Assembly: GCF_023343835.1 (NCBI RefSeq) | Contig: NC_064437.1 | Coordinates: 29,487,001-29,551,000 of the forward strand | Source of the DNA: Lagopus muta | Taxonomy: Eukaryota; Chordata; Aves; Galliformes; Phasianidae | Length of the DNA: 64,000 nt | Reading direction: 5' to 3' | Shown here: positions 35,236-47,450 of the stretch, piece after piece | How the letters are laid out: every line of letters starts with the position of its first letter | Position numbering within the stretch: position 1 is the first letter of the stretch | The notes under the pieces: model-generated | What the model was told of the DNA's origin: nothing | The model's input: only the letters and a program-made list of their open reading frames with translations | Database searches by the model: none | Program-made: the position numbers and the translations under genes

Positions 35236-35404
35236 TGCAAAATGGGCTGATGCACAGTGACCATGGGGTGATGTATTCTTTTTTCTGTTGTTTCATGGCT
35301 GTATGGGAACTGTGAAGTCACAACCTAAAACAGTGATTGAGCACTTGGTGAGGGGTGTAGCCCTGCAAGCACTGGTTGGAGCAGTTCACCTAAGATGGGA
35401 TGGG

Positions 35405-35457
35405 GCTCAGCCTGGCTCCACCCTTCCCTGACCACATTTAAGGGCTGGAAAGCATTG
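35405..35457 (-). repeat. Right arm of an imperfect inverted repeat
   Basis: The complement reads CCCTTAAATGTGG and GGGTGGAGCCAGGCT, matching the left arm at 34069-34118. Confidence 0.55.
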
Positions 35458-35820
35458 TGGCAGCATCTCTTCTTGGAGACTGTCTCTTTTGGGGTGGGGG
35501 ATCTTTTCTTTATGTTAGGGCTGTGAGCTTCTCCCTGTTTGTGGGGTGCGTGCGCAGCGCGTGTGTGTGTTTGTTTGTTTTTTGAGGAGGGTGAGATTCC
35601 TGACCATGTTGAAGGGCAGCATGTCTACCTGGAGGCTGTTTTCTTTGGAGCATGAGTGAGTGTTGGCCCTTGGCATGGGGCCATGTTTAAGGGCTGGCAG
35701 CCATCTCTACCTGCAGAATGCCTTCCAGGGAGTGTGGGTGAGTATTGGTCCTCAGGAAGGGGTGAGTGATTTCTTCTTAATTTCAGGGCTGTGAGCTCTG
35801 CCATTTTTTGCATATCCTGA
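35440..35820 (+). repeat. Degenerate tandem of TTTAAGGGCTGG-type units
   Basis: The words TTTAAGGGCTGG, GGGCAGCATG/GCAGCCATCTC and GTGAGTRTTGG recur at about 100-bp intervals with substantial divergence. Origin is unknown. Confidence 0.4.
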
Positions 35821-36779
35821 ACTGGATTAGAGCAGTATCTGTTATGTGTGTCCTTAAAATGCTCTTCAAGTTCTCCCTAAGGGAGATAAGGGTGTTATTT
35901 CCCTTTCTCTGAGCTGGTGATGGAAGGACTGATACATGTTTCAATCTTTCATTGCTCCCTCATTTCCAGAACGCTTCAGTCAGCCCCAAGATGATGCTGG
36001 TTGGCTGACTGTGCGCTACAGCTCTGGGAATGCTCAGAGCTAATGCCCTTTTCCATAAACAGGTTCTGAATTCTCTAGATCCTGTCTGCAAATCTTCTTA
36101 GACTCATTACCTTCTGGTTGAGCCTCTGTTCCCTCTTTTATGATTCTCACCTCATAGTCTCCGACCTGAGGCTCCAAACATGGTTTGTCTGCTCCAACCT
36201 CATCCCAGCCTTTTTAGTAACTAATTCACAGTGCTATATTAATTCCACCTGTGCAGAATTGCTTAAGGGTGCTCTGTTGTGTATTGTTATGTATTAATAT
36301 ATGTTCTATGTCTCTTCTGATCTCATTTTGCAGCTTGATGGGGTATAAGGATTACCAGGGCTCCTCTAATCAGTGGTATAAGCACTGTGAAATCTGCGGA
36401 GCAGGTAATGAAACATCATGAGCTGCTTATATGCAGGCAGGTTCGTAATGACTGTGGGAAGCTCACTTAGGGACTGAATGGGGTTACCCCATGCTTTAAT
36501 TCTTGAAGTTGAATGTTTTGCACTGCAATTGTTTTGCAACGTTAACAATTGTTAATCACTCCTAGCCATCCTTGGCTTTGCTGCGCACACCTGTCCAATT
36601 GATACCAGCTTTTTCATCACCTCAGAGGCTTCCAAACAACAAAAAAAAAAGCACGACAAAATCAATTTGATTATTTATTTATTGATTTACAGATATTCTT
36701 ACGTGCTTAGCAGAGGTTTGCTGGGTGTAGAGAAGTTTTCCTTGGTTTTCTTCGTCTTTTTCCAATTGACGTAATTTTC

Positions 36780-37885
36780 TCCTCCCTCAACCCCCATCTA
36801 ACTGCATTCTTCCTCTGCCATCACGGCAGGGAGAAGAGCGCCAGAAGCTGCGGCGCGGCTGCGCGTCGAGCCAGTCGTTGTTGTTTCCACGGTCTCCGGT
36901 GCCCCCTCGTGGCCAATAGGTGGAATTGCGGCCGTGTTTGGCGCCGCAGGCAATGCGCACAGGCACGCGGCGGTGATGTACTCGCGGTGCATTCCTCGCT
37001 CTGCGCAGCAAATCCGCCGAGCTTTGTTATGGTTAATCCTCGAGGCAACAGAGCGCATGCGCTAGGACACTCGTAACTAGCATTCAAATCTACAAAGCCT
37101 CGAGGTGCAGGCGAGCAGTCGATTCCTGGAGCACTGGCTCTTCCAATCGGTCGTGCTCCTTGTCCATTTCCTCGGACGGTTTGACACTCGAGCCTGCCTC
37201 GGGAACAGCCTATTCTGGCTCCCAGCGGCCCCTGCGCCCCTCGCACGCGTAATGAGGAGTCGAAAACAACGCACGCGTAGGTGAGTACTCGAAACTAATC
37301 ATGCGAAATAACCGGCCGGGGCTGGCGCGCCCATAACTTTCTCGAGACAGGCACGCGCGCAGTGCGGTGTATGGGCTTGGGCGTGCGTAGCGCTGTGCTG
37401 AGAGTAGCGTGTGCGTAGTGCTGAGCCGATACCAGCACCTGCGCAGTTCTGTGCCGGGACCGGTGCTTGAGTGAAGGAGTGCCTGATTCGCGCATGCGTG
37501 TTGCTTTCCCGAGACATGCTTGCTCCGGGTTGCTGTCATTTCGGTGCTGCTGCACGCCGGTACCGCGCAAGCGAATCTCCGAGCTGATCGTGTTCTACTG
37601 CCGCTGCGAGGGCTAGGGAATGGTGCAGGGCTGGGGGTGGAAGGGGGCGTTTGCTATTACCTACAGGACTGATTAGCTGAGCAGAGTGTTAGAACGGCAC
37701 TTCCGCATTTTGTACGCGCATGCTTTGTGCTGCTTGCGGGACGCAGCGGCCGTTCCGCGCATTGGCCAGGAGGTGGCAGCAGAGACCGCGGAAAGAACTT
37801 TTCCGACGGGATTGGCGGGGAGCAGCGGCGCAGTGCCTGGCGATCCGGTCTGTGTGCTGTGAGGACGGGAGAGGGGCACGAAGTT
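36780..37885. promoter_or_regulatory. CpG island, possible bidirectional promoter
   Basis: About 1.1 kb of dense CpG. It includes a perfect NRF-1-type palindrome GCGCATGCGC (37053-37062), a CTCF-like site (36900-36912), CCAAT boxes (GGCCAATAGG at 36911), and a run of GCGTGCGTAG/GCGCAGT/CGCATGCGTG words at 37340-37500. Both strands carry short overlapping frames typical of CpG-rich DNA, none recognisable. A candidate donor GTAGGTGAGTACT lies near 37278. Direction and target gene are unknown. Confidence 0.55.
36899..36912 (-). promoter_or_regulatory. CTCF-like binding site
   Basis: GTGCCCCCTCGTGG is the complement of the CTCF core (CCACNAGGGGGCA) with all key positions matched. It lies within the CpG island. 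Confidence 0.45.
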
Positions 37886-37999
37886 AGAAGTGGAGGGGTT
37901 GTGGGGGGAAAGACGAAGAAGAAAGAAGGAACCTACTCCAAACCCAGGAGAGCTGTGCCAAGTGCATATAAATAGCTTTAAAAAAAAAAAAGTTTTTTT

Positions 38000-39420
38000 T
38001 TCTTTTTTTTCTTCTTTCTTTTTGCCAACGTCTCTTGCATTGTTTCTAAATATTCAAATACCAAAATGCAACTGCCCAGCAAATCTAATGATAATGGGAT
38101 TAGAGCCCATTGGCAGAAAGTGCAGGGCCATATTAATGTTCACTCAGCCTCTGTCTTGTTTATACTTCCACGTATTTTTCTTCAAAAGCCTTTCTTTCAC
38201 TGCAGGTTTCATTTTTTGCTTTCTGTTCTTTTCATGCCATAAAATGGGAAGTTTTAGGTCCTAGCAAGTCTAAGCAGCCAGATCTAGCACAAAGCTGCAG
38301 TTTTGAGTTCTGTGTGGACCATTACAGTGTTCCTACAAAGATTAACAAAAGCTGCAGTTCTCCCCCTCAGTTTACAGATGGAAAAAATTAATTCACCTGC
38401 CTAGAAAGAATTGATGTGTCACAGCTGCTGTTGGCAAGATGGCCCGAGAGTTGTGTGGGTGCATCTGGCTGTGAGAGGAATGTCTCTGTGGAAGGACAGC
38501 TTGTTCCCCCCTCTGATGGGGGCAGCTTCTCAGCTGCCCTACCCTGGTCTTCCTGCAGCTGGACAGATAGCCCAGAAGGGCACGGGGTACGCAGACTCTC
38601 CCCGGCCAGCTGCAGCAGTCGCTCCTGCCAGCACTCCCTTTCCCCCCGACCATTCCCATTTCGCAGGCTGGAGCCCTGTGTGGCAGAGGAGGAGAGAGGT
38701 GCAGGCAGAAGGAAAACAGGGTGCTGGGATTCCTCCAGCTCGCTGCCAGCTGTCTTCTCTGACATTTTGGGGGTGGGCAGGGGACTGTGGGAGCACCCTC
38801 AAGGCTCTGGGCAGGAGGGAAGGAAGCAAAGATGCAGCTGCAGGCAGCGGGCTCTGAGCTGGAGCAGTGCGGCCGGGCACTGTACAGCTCACAGCCTGGG
38901 CACAAGGAGCAAGTTTGTCCAGCTGAGGGCTGCAGGGCTGTCCTTATCAAGCACTCCCCTGTCCCACAGGTCTGCAGTGACTGCACCAGTTGCTCGAGTT
39001 CTTCAAATTGAAGGAGCTCAGAACTGACAAGAACCCTGACCAAAGCAGGTAATGGCAACATATGCACACAGGTACACACCTGATACAGAATCTGGCACTT
39101 GACAGTCCTCCCAGAGCTTCTTGCTGCTTTTTAGGCTGCTCTACAGCTATTCTGTTCTTTTCCCCCTCATTCCCCTATGTCTTGCCCTTTCCTTCGCCCT
39201 GTGCCTTCCCCAGTCCTTTTTCAGGCTTTCTCCTTTCTTTCCTCACTTCCTTCCCTGTGCCTTCTGCCTGTGACGACCCCATGTTCTGCTGCTGTTCTCA
39301 GCTGACGATCCTTAAACTGCACTTTTCAAAGACAGGGGATCAGGCTGCATACTATCACTGACTTAGAAAGAAAAAGCAAGTACAGTATTATGTATAGATA
39401 ACGAACTCCTGCTTGAAAAC
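38000..39420. other. Unassigned sequence with overlapping long frames on both strands
   Basis: From 38390 to 39080 both strands are open for about 200 codons. The base composition is GC-rich and neither frame shows a domain, a splice context or a convincing start (the longest minus-strand frame begins at a non-ATG codon). I cannot support a gene. Confidence 0.3.
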
Positions 39421-39679
39421 CAATAGCATCTCCACATCCTGGAGCGTCACCATCACCCCCAGGTTGGGCTGCTCATCTGCCCTGCAGTGCTGCTCAAATG
39501 GCACCGGCACCTCCCGGCACGGCCTGCCACCTCCCTGTGTCACCTCTACGTGTCACCTCATCTCACCTCTGCAGATCTGACCCCACACCTTCACCTCATG
39601 TCCCCCCATGTCCTGACACGTCCCTGTGTCCCCACACATCCCCTCATGTCTCAAGTCCCCCCACATCCCCTGCCCCAGT

Positions 39680-40122
39680 TCAGTCCATGCTGATGTCACC
39701 ACGGGATTGAGGACGGAGGCAGGGATGCCTGTGGGGTGCGTGGAGTCCCGGGACAAGTTGATGGCTGTGCACAAGGAGGTGATGGTGCCCTCGGCACACG
39801 GCTGTGACGGGGGGGTGTGAGTCATTGCTCCCAAAATGGGGCTTGTGCCCCATGCATGTGAGCAAGTAGTATGGGGAGTGCTTTCTGGAGATGATTTGTC
39901 TTTTCTCCAAATCTGCAGCGACTTCAGCCATCCCGCGTCGTACCGCAGCAGAAATGGGGCACTGCTGTACGTCAGCGATCTCTGACTCAAGCACAGGGGC
40001 TGCACAAAGGACACACGCTGCAGCCTCCCTGTTTCTGTGGGGTTTTGGATTGATGTTTGAGCCAAGAGGCCTCATGGTGCCATACAGGCAGGTGCTGGGT
40101 TCACCCACTGAGGACGCCAAAT
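39680..40122 (-). other. Exon-like block, weak resemblance to integrin alpha propeller
   Basis: The minus strand has an acceptor-like TATTTTAG followed by a 146-codon open frame containing paired-cysteine stretches (YYLLTC...VTAVC) loosely like the cysteine-spaced blade region of integrin alpha chains. It lies sense-upstream of the I-domain exons at 34.6-34.8 kb, the right order for one gene. The resemblance is weak and could be chance. Confidence 0.25.
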
Positions 40123-40339
40123 CCTAAAATAATGTCACAGCGGTCTTTAATCGCTGTGCGAGGAGATGACGTGCATTTCTCCCTGGGGAGCTGTAAGCTG
40201 ACACCGCAGTGTGGCAGACAGCACCAAAAAGGGATGCCATGCTGTACTTTCCTACCCTAGTAACTCCTGGTTCTGCTGGTACACCTCTTGTACCTGGAGC
40301 TGGCTCTCCATCTGGCTGAGACGTCATCTTTAACACTTC

Positions 40340-41860
40340 AAAACAAGCCTAAGGAGAAAAGATTTTTGTGATATGACATGAAAATAGACAGCACAAATAT
40401 AGACCAGGATAACAGAAGATGTACACGCTGGGTGTTGAATCTCATTTGGAAACCAAACCACAGGTGAGAAGTCCTATTTTATTTGGTTCATTTTTGCTGA
40501 TCTCTCAGAGGATCAGGAGGTCAGTAGATGTAAACTAGAGATGCATCACAGGGATATTCAATCAAGGTGATGCAACACATATCTAATTGTTTTTTCATAA
40601 TTACAATGACTAATAGATATTAACGTGATAGTGACTCTCTTCCTAGCTTAATATATGTTAACGCTAAATTTGAAACTGGCATCCTAATAAATAGGGCTTC
40701 TGAAAGAGGCATGCTGACAAAAGCGTGGTTTTACCTACTTGTTTTTCATTGTAATATCAATATATTGAAACATTTGCACAGGGTCAAGTAATTGTGAGGG
40801 GGTAAAACAGCACATGAGGTTATAATTACTATGTTAGGTAAAGCAGAGCATTATCAGTCTTCATTGTTGTTTTTTTTTTTTTTTCTTTCCTTCCAGTTAC
40901 TTGACAGTCCAGGAAATTTTTCACAGCTGAGCCATTGTGTTTTCTTCAGAAGTTAGAAATAAGATTGGCAGATTCATGTCTGTATTCACCCACGCAGCAA
41001 AGTACTGAAGAACTGCATTATTTTATCCCACTCTTCGGTGAGTTTCTATTATAATTTACCATGTAAGAACAACTTCTTTGTAATGCCTCCCTTGTAGAAA
41101 AATGACGTGTTTATCTTCATTGCCAACCCTTGATTTCCAGTGCATGTTCAAAATAGTTGATGGGTGAAGGAATGCTGGCTGGTTTTAAGCTAAGAAAAAA
41201 GCCTCCACAAGTTCACATTCAGTACAGTGCGTACACTTTTATTTTTGCTAGATGGTCTGCTGGTTTCTCCAGTCTTCTTATGTAACACGAGGGAACATTT
41301 TGTTGTTTGAATTTCTATAACTGCCTATTTTCTGTGTTCAGAGGAGTAGATTCCCTTACATATGGGGTATTTTTAACTGGGTAGTGTAACTCGGAGTAAT
41401 AACACATAAAAACAATCTTCTGTGTTGGCTGTTTGAAAGAAAGCTGTTTATTCATTAGAAATGTTAGAAACATAATAATCCCATTTGGTAGTTAGTTTTT
41501 CATCAGCCTATTAAGTTCCGAGTAGAAAATAGCACTTAAGTTCAATTGCATGTTTGAAGCAAGTCTTAATGACATACACCTTTTTAAATATCCCTCAGTA
41601 ATGCATGCTATTATTGTGCTCAGGACCACTGGATCACCTCGTCTTAATGGTTGAAAAATGGCATGCAAAAAATCTTTATCTGGAAGAATATGACAACTGA
41701 GATTTTTTTATTGGTACATGATAGCACAATAAATTCTGTCACCTGTAATTAACTTGATGCCATAGTTCACTGCTGCAGATCTTAATGTAAAGATTGCTGG
41801 GGCAATGCTTTCAGGGCCAAAACTTCAGCCAGACTGTTGTGTGTGTGAAGGAAAGCACTG
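40340..41860. other. AT-rich unique sequence, nothing recognised
   Basis: No supportable gene or repeat beyond a T-run near 40869-40884. Confidence 0.4.
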
Positions 41861-41865
41861 TAAAT

Positions 41866-42159
41866 CTCTGAATTCTGTATGGATGGGGCCTTATAAATAT
41901 TTCTATAATTGTAAGCCCGTTTCTATAACTGTAAGCCCGTTAGTCCAAACCAGATAAGGAGTCTAATTTTGGAGCTGGAGATAGTGTAACACTGTTACTA
42001 GTTGATACTTGCTATGTGATTGCATTCTAGGATTATGTAATAAACAAAAGAACTGCCTCATAGAAGAGAAGGACTTATTAATTACAATGCAGTAGTGATC
42101 TTGTTTTTGGTGTTATTATTGCATATGTATATCTGCCTTTGCATTGTTAGTTCTAGAAG
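41866..42159 (+). repeat. Segmental repeat copy 1 (partial)
   Basis: Near-identical, in the same orientation, to parts of 60168-60556, but lacking about 110 bp after TTTCTATAATT and carrying a small local duplication of TGTAAGCCCGTTTCTATAAC. It contains the 195-bp segment that is inserted in copy 3 and absent from copy 2. Confidence 0.85.
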
Positions 42160-42879
42160 ATACTGTCTACAGGTATTGCTGACAATTAAAAAAAAATATA
42201 AATTACAATTCTTATTTATTCTTGGAAATATATTTCTTTGCTTGCTATGAATCAGTTAATACTGAGCCATGATATTTTGCTGTGCTAGTGCACTTTATTG
42301 AATGTATCAAAGTACATAAGACATATTGATATTGTAACAATTAAACATAGAAACAAAGACTGTGTCTAAAAAACCATTCCAAAGTTTTAGGAAGGAAGGA
42401 TTATTATAGAATTCTGAGACTGCCTGATACAAGAAGAAAGTGGTTTAGGCAGATTCACATCATTTGACTTAACACACTCATTCTATATAAAAGAATTTAA
42501 TCTCCAAGACTGGCAAGCCGAATTTTTAACAGGAACACTGCTACGCAAATCAAAGAGCACTTCTGTTGTCATGCTATGTACTAACTGCCAGACACTTGTT
42601 TGCTTTACAAAATATGCATTAATTTATCAAATTACCCCGCAAAATAAACAAAACTGAAGAAAACCTATGCATTTAAAGTGGTTAGGATTTGACAAAGAAA
42701 AAATAGAAAAGGTTCAAAAGTAGCAAATCCAATTTTTGGTTCTTCAGAAACAAGCTCATTTCAGGTAAAAGCTATTAGCTACTGCTATCTAAAGAAAATA
42801 CAATTGATAATGTTCAGTGTTACAAATAAGAACTAATTTTGAAAAGATAACTAGTGGATTTCATGATGGCATGACTACA

Positions 42880-43605
42880 TGAGCAGATGAGGAAAATGCT
42901 TGATGTCATCTACCTTAAGGTCAGCAGAGACTTGGACGTAGTCCCCATCATATCCTTCTTTTCCAATTCAAAATGTGTGGATTTGAAAGGTGGACTGATG
43001 AACAAAGTTTAGTCTAGTCATACCTTGAGAGTGGTGGTCATTGGCTCAATGTCTGGCTTGAGAAAGTAACAAGTGGTGCTCCTCAGGGGTCAGTACTGGG
43101 ACCAATGCTCTTTAATATCTTCAGCAGTGACATTGACAGTGGGATCAAGTACATTCTCATCAAGTTTGTGGATGACAGCAAGCTATGTGATAAGGTGAAG
43201 ATGACTGAGGGATGGGATGCCACTGAGAGAGACTTAGCCAGCCTTTGTCAGTGGGACAAGGAGAAGCTCATGAGGTTCAAAAAATCCAAGTGCAAGGTAC
43301 TGCACATGGGTAATGGCAACCAACCCCTTGTATCAGCACAAGTTGAAGGATGTCAGGACAGAGAACAGCCCTGCCACAATGGGCATAGGGATACTAGTAA
43401 ATAGCAAGTGGACATGAAGTAGCAGTGTGTACCCTCGCAGCCCAGAAAGCCACTCCTGTCCTGGACTGCACCAAAAGAATTGTGGTCAGCAGGTCAAGGT
43501 AGATGATCCTGTCCCTCTGCTCTGCATTGGTGAGACCACATCTGGAGTACTCCATCCTGACGTGGAGTTCTCGAGTACAGGAGAGGCATGGATCTCCAGC
43601 TTTAA
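42880..43605 (+). mobile_element. CR1: CR1 LINE reverse transcriptase fragment
   Basis: It encodes VTSGAPQGSVLGPMLFNIF and KLCDKVKMTEGWDATERDL, CR1 reverse transcriptase palm/thumb. It is interrupted by stops after about 43400 and its 3' part lies inside segmental repeat copy 2. Confidence 0.85.
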
Positions 43606-43912
43606 AATTAGACTCCTTATCTGGTTTGGACTAACGGGCTTACAGCTGGTCAGAAAAAGACTCGTGTAAATAATAAGGACAGAGAACTTTCTAAAAAGTA
43701 AGCAGCTAATCAGCAGTATTTAACCTGTAGGAAAAAAAAAAATTACTGTGCTTTGACTAATTATAGAAATATTTATAAGGCCCCATCCATACAGAATTCA
43801 GAGAATATATTATATTGCTTCATTGTTTGAAGACTGATTCAACCTTAATGTGTCTGTTAAGCTGCAGTAGGTAGAGACCTTGACTACAGCTTGCCCAGCC
43901 CTGAGCTTGGCC
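43124..43912 (-). repeat. Segmental repeat copy 2 (inverted relative to copy 3)
   Basis: This is the reverse complement of 60059-61040 over its full length, minus a 195-bp segment. It includes both CR1 sequence and flanking non-CR1 DNA, so the duplication is of a genomic segment and not of a transposon alone. Confidence 0.85.
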
Positions 43913-43949
43913 GTCACAATCGCGTAGGCACTACTCCTGGAAAGCTGCT

Positions 43950-46900
43950 GAGTATAAGCTTAGCCTGAGAAGATAGATCTGCTAAATTATCTAATTTTTA
44001 ACAGATGGACTTGCTTAAACACAGAAGTCTGTGTTGTTCTATGGAAAAGGCCTTTCAAAACTGAGGAAGATGTAGGAAAAGGAAAAATACGTAAGATTTT
44101 CTTTGGCTGTTCTTTGGCTCAGAACAACTTAGCATTTACAGTTGGTATGTAAGTAATGTGAAATAAGATGAATTATTATTTTTTTAATCTGAAGTTTCCA
44201 AAGCTTCAGAGATGACATAGATGAAATAGAATTAGAAAAAATGCTTTATGTAAGCAAGAATGAATTTGGTATTCCAAGCACTGTCATTCATTGTGGAAAA
44301 TTCTTGGTGCTCGTGTACCTTAGATATCTACTGGGGTACTTACAGATATATGCACTTAGGTACAAGACATAATATCTGCAAACTAATGAAGATCATTTAG
44401 TTCAGGCACTGAAACCTAGCAAAGAGCTATTAAATAAACCTTAATAAAATAGATTAACTCCACAATGATCAACTGTTAGGATTCTAATAGGCTTTTATAA
44501 CAAGTCTTTGTCTTGGATGCAGAAAATACCTTTGGAAAAGACAGATGGGAGGCTATCTGACTGATTTGTGAGAAGAGTCAAAATGTGCTATGAGAAGGGT
44601 TTTCCTCCAGTGTGACCCGCTGCACTGATGTCCAAGCTGCAGCTCATTTCGGAAGTGTTGCTGAGCTCCTTAATGGTGCTTTGGGACAGCTTTTCCTTAT
44701 CTGAAACCACTCATTAATGATACCAAGGGTCTAACTAACTTGCATTGCTTTCAAATACCTGCATACTGAACAAACTCAATTACCTAAACTTGATTTCTCT
44801 TCATGCTTTAGAGATAATTTGATAGGAAAATCTTTGAGTTAGCTAAAAGGATCCCATTCACCCCTATGAGTGTAGGTGTTGCTATCCACATTTCTTAGAT
44901 AATCACAGATTTCTGGGAATTGCAGTTATTCAGGATAAGACAGCTATTACATTCCCCAAACTGGCTCCTATTGCACTGTAGACCTCAGTGTTTTTGCAAC
45001 ACTGTGTGTACCGCTGCTGACAGCACTTTCCTATATTCAAGATGAACCTTTTTTTTTGAGTGCAGTGATACCATGGTTTTCATATTGCTTTATCCCAGTC
45101 TATGCACATCTGATTGCTGTTGTGGGCCTTTCCCTGTACAGGTTTGATTTCACACACCTGTATCTACCTGTATTAAATTGTATCAAACCTTTTGCTTGGA
45201 GAGTAATAAATGACTTTACCCTGGAACGAACAGAAATATTCCTTCCCTCCTTCCTTCCTTCCTTCCTCCCTCACTTACTGCTTTGGCCTATTATTGAAAT
45301 GCAGATCTCCTAGAGGTCTTATTTCAAGTGTTTCAAATATTCTCTATAATACTTGTCATTAATTTATGGTATTACTTTTTTGCCCACGTTCTCTTTATTA
45401 TATGGAGCTGGCCTCAGTATGAGCCTTGAGAGATTGCCATCCAGGAGCATTAAAGAGGTTGAAATCCCTTAATGTTCAGTGCTTTAAAAACTATTTTATG
45501 ATAAGGCAATTAAAAATGACATGCTGCAGAAAGTAACAGGATCCCAGAGTGTGTTACAGGTGTGGCTCAGCAGAAAATGAGCACTATGTCCAATTTCTCC
45601 CCTTGGCCTCTGCTTATCTCATAAAAACTGTAACTTTCAAAAAATAAAGGAAGCAACCCAGATCTCTGCTGGGTTGAAGGATGATGTTTTGTTGCAGGGT
45701 GGAAAGTTGCAAGTTCTGAGAAAACAATGACCGTTGAAAGGAGTCCGTTCATGGTGCAGGAAATCTAATTTCTGGAGCTGTGTGTGCATGTGTGTTCTCA
45801 CTTCACAACTGCTTCCGGATAATGGGGCTACCAACTCAGGCAGGAGTGGTAGGGCTGTCATCCTTAGTCTAAAGTTCAGATCTTCTTTCTGCCTTGTTAT
45901 AGTTCATTTGTGGTGTTTGTAGCAATGGTCATGGCGTTCTCTGTTTGGCTGCAACTCTAAGTGGAATAGAATGATGAAGGAAAATACAGAAGCTGGTATT
46001 CTCTGGGCAAATTTGCGTGCCAAATCCACCTTTAGCAGAAGAAAGATGTGGTTTTCCAGAACTCGGGAGAGCTGTACCCGCACGTACTACAGGCATATTT
46101 GATGAGCTTGCATTCCTCTTCTGTTGAATCAAAAACCTGGGCTAAGAAGGAATGTTCCATGTAGGGAGAAGAAGATGATAGAACGTGTTCCTTTCAAGGC
46201 TGGCTTGGGAAATGTCAGGTCTTTCTGAAGGCACCATTCAGCCACGGACCCTTTTTGCCAAAAAAGTAACAAGACAGGCAGCGCTGCAGAACTGAGTATT
46301 CTCCATGTATTTACTCATTGCCTGAAATAGACTGTGGCAATTGTCTTTATGATCGTCAGCATATAGTTAAAAGGGAGCAGCTGACAAAGGTAAGGGCATA
46401 CCAGTGAGTCTTTCCATTTTGAAAGATTTTCATGTAGTCCTTGCTCATCTCTTAAGTACTGAAGATTTATCACAGTCACAGATTCCATCTGTCTTTCATC
46501 ATCACCATGGACTATTATTCCAAAAGCTATTAAGCTATTGCAAATGACCTTATCTGAGCCATGCTCTTTTCTCTTTTTTAACTTGAAATGCTTATTATGT
46601 ATTCATTTCATGTATCTCTTATTTTTGCCTTGCCTCAAGCTGGAAGTCACTTTAAGAAAGCCATCTAAAAAATTCTGTATTTAGTATGTGTGTACATCTC
46701 AGTGTGAATTGTAGTGTATGCTATCTTTGGTTCATCCTGTACTCCGTAATGTGGCAGTGTGGCTGTACTCTTTCCAAAGCAGCATGCCTTTTCAGAAAGC
46801 ACTTCACTGACAGCTGAAGTTGTTCCTGTTTTATTGAACTGTAAGGGGGATAAGAAATGCCGCGTGGAAGAAGCAGCTGTGCTGGCTGCTTCTCCTCTGT

Positions 46901-47086
46901 TGTCTGGGGGAACATCTGATAAGGTGCCCATCTTGTACCTATCTGTGGCTCCAGTGGAATGTGTGGCAAGGCAGAAGCAAAAGACTTGAACTTTGCAGCT
47001 GGGAAGAAAGCCTACAAAATAAGACAGTTACACACAGATTGAGATAAGAGTGACAGATGTGAATGATGAAGAAGTCCATGTAATAT
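43950..47086. other. AT-rich unique sequence with a (TTCC)n run
   Basis: It contains a TTCC microsatellite at about 45241-45270. No supportable gene. Confidence 0.4.
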
Positions 47087-47092
47087 CTGACC
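47087..47092 (+). repeat. Provirus target-site duplication, left copy
   Basis: CTGACC directly precedes the LTR terminus; the same six bases follow the other LTR at 51657. Confidence 0.85.
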
Positions 47093-47450
47093 TGTCGCAA
47101 CCGGCGGGAGAAAAGATACGACCAAGGGCTCGATCAAGCATTCTCAAACTTTAATCAGAAGGCAGCGTTATTTATTACAGCGTATAATGAGGCTAATACA
47201 TATTGCAAAAGGCGAGCTCCTGATAGGTCGGCGCGCAGGTAGCTAATAACAACCGCAGCTGCATTCCCACGGTCAGCACCCCCAGTTCTGCATCCTGTTA
47301 TTCCTTCGTGTTGGTTCCTCATAATCCTGCTGTCCTTGATGATGATAGGTTAGCAGGCTCGTGTTTATGCCTAGTTATTTCAGTCTTATCAGCGGGGTTG
47401 TGTCAACATGACCCTTTTCTGCAAGCCAGCTCTCAGCTATGCTCTCCACA
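47093..47450 (-). repeat. 3' LTR of the provirus
   Basis: 358 bp, TG...CA termini in the sense direction. It differs from the 5' LTR at about five positions, all in its U5-side half. It contains the C-terminal codons and stop of the env frame. Confidence 0.95.

Noticed and set aside
34382-35296. A 304-codon minus-strand frame (the second longest in the window)
   Set aside because: Most of it is Pro/Ser/His-rich translation of a G-rich minisatellite. Only the splice-compatible I-domain part is supported.
36787-37570. Multiple Arg/Ala-rich frames of 60-141 codons
   Set aside because: These are CpG-island translations on the minus strand, overlapping in all three frames with no motif.
38393-39079. 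Overlapping 228-codon (minus) and 203-codon (plus) frames
   Set aside because: Both strands are open because of GC-rich composition. The longest frame begins at a non-ATG codon, and no domain, promoter or splice support is seen.
45241-45275. TTCC tandem run as a possible regulatory ETS cluster
   Set aside because: It is a short pure microsatellite with no promoter features around it.
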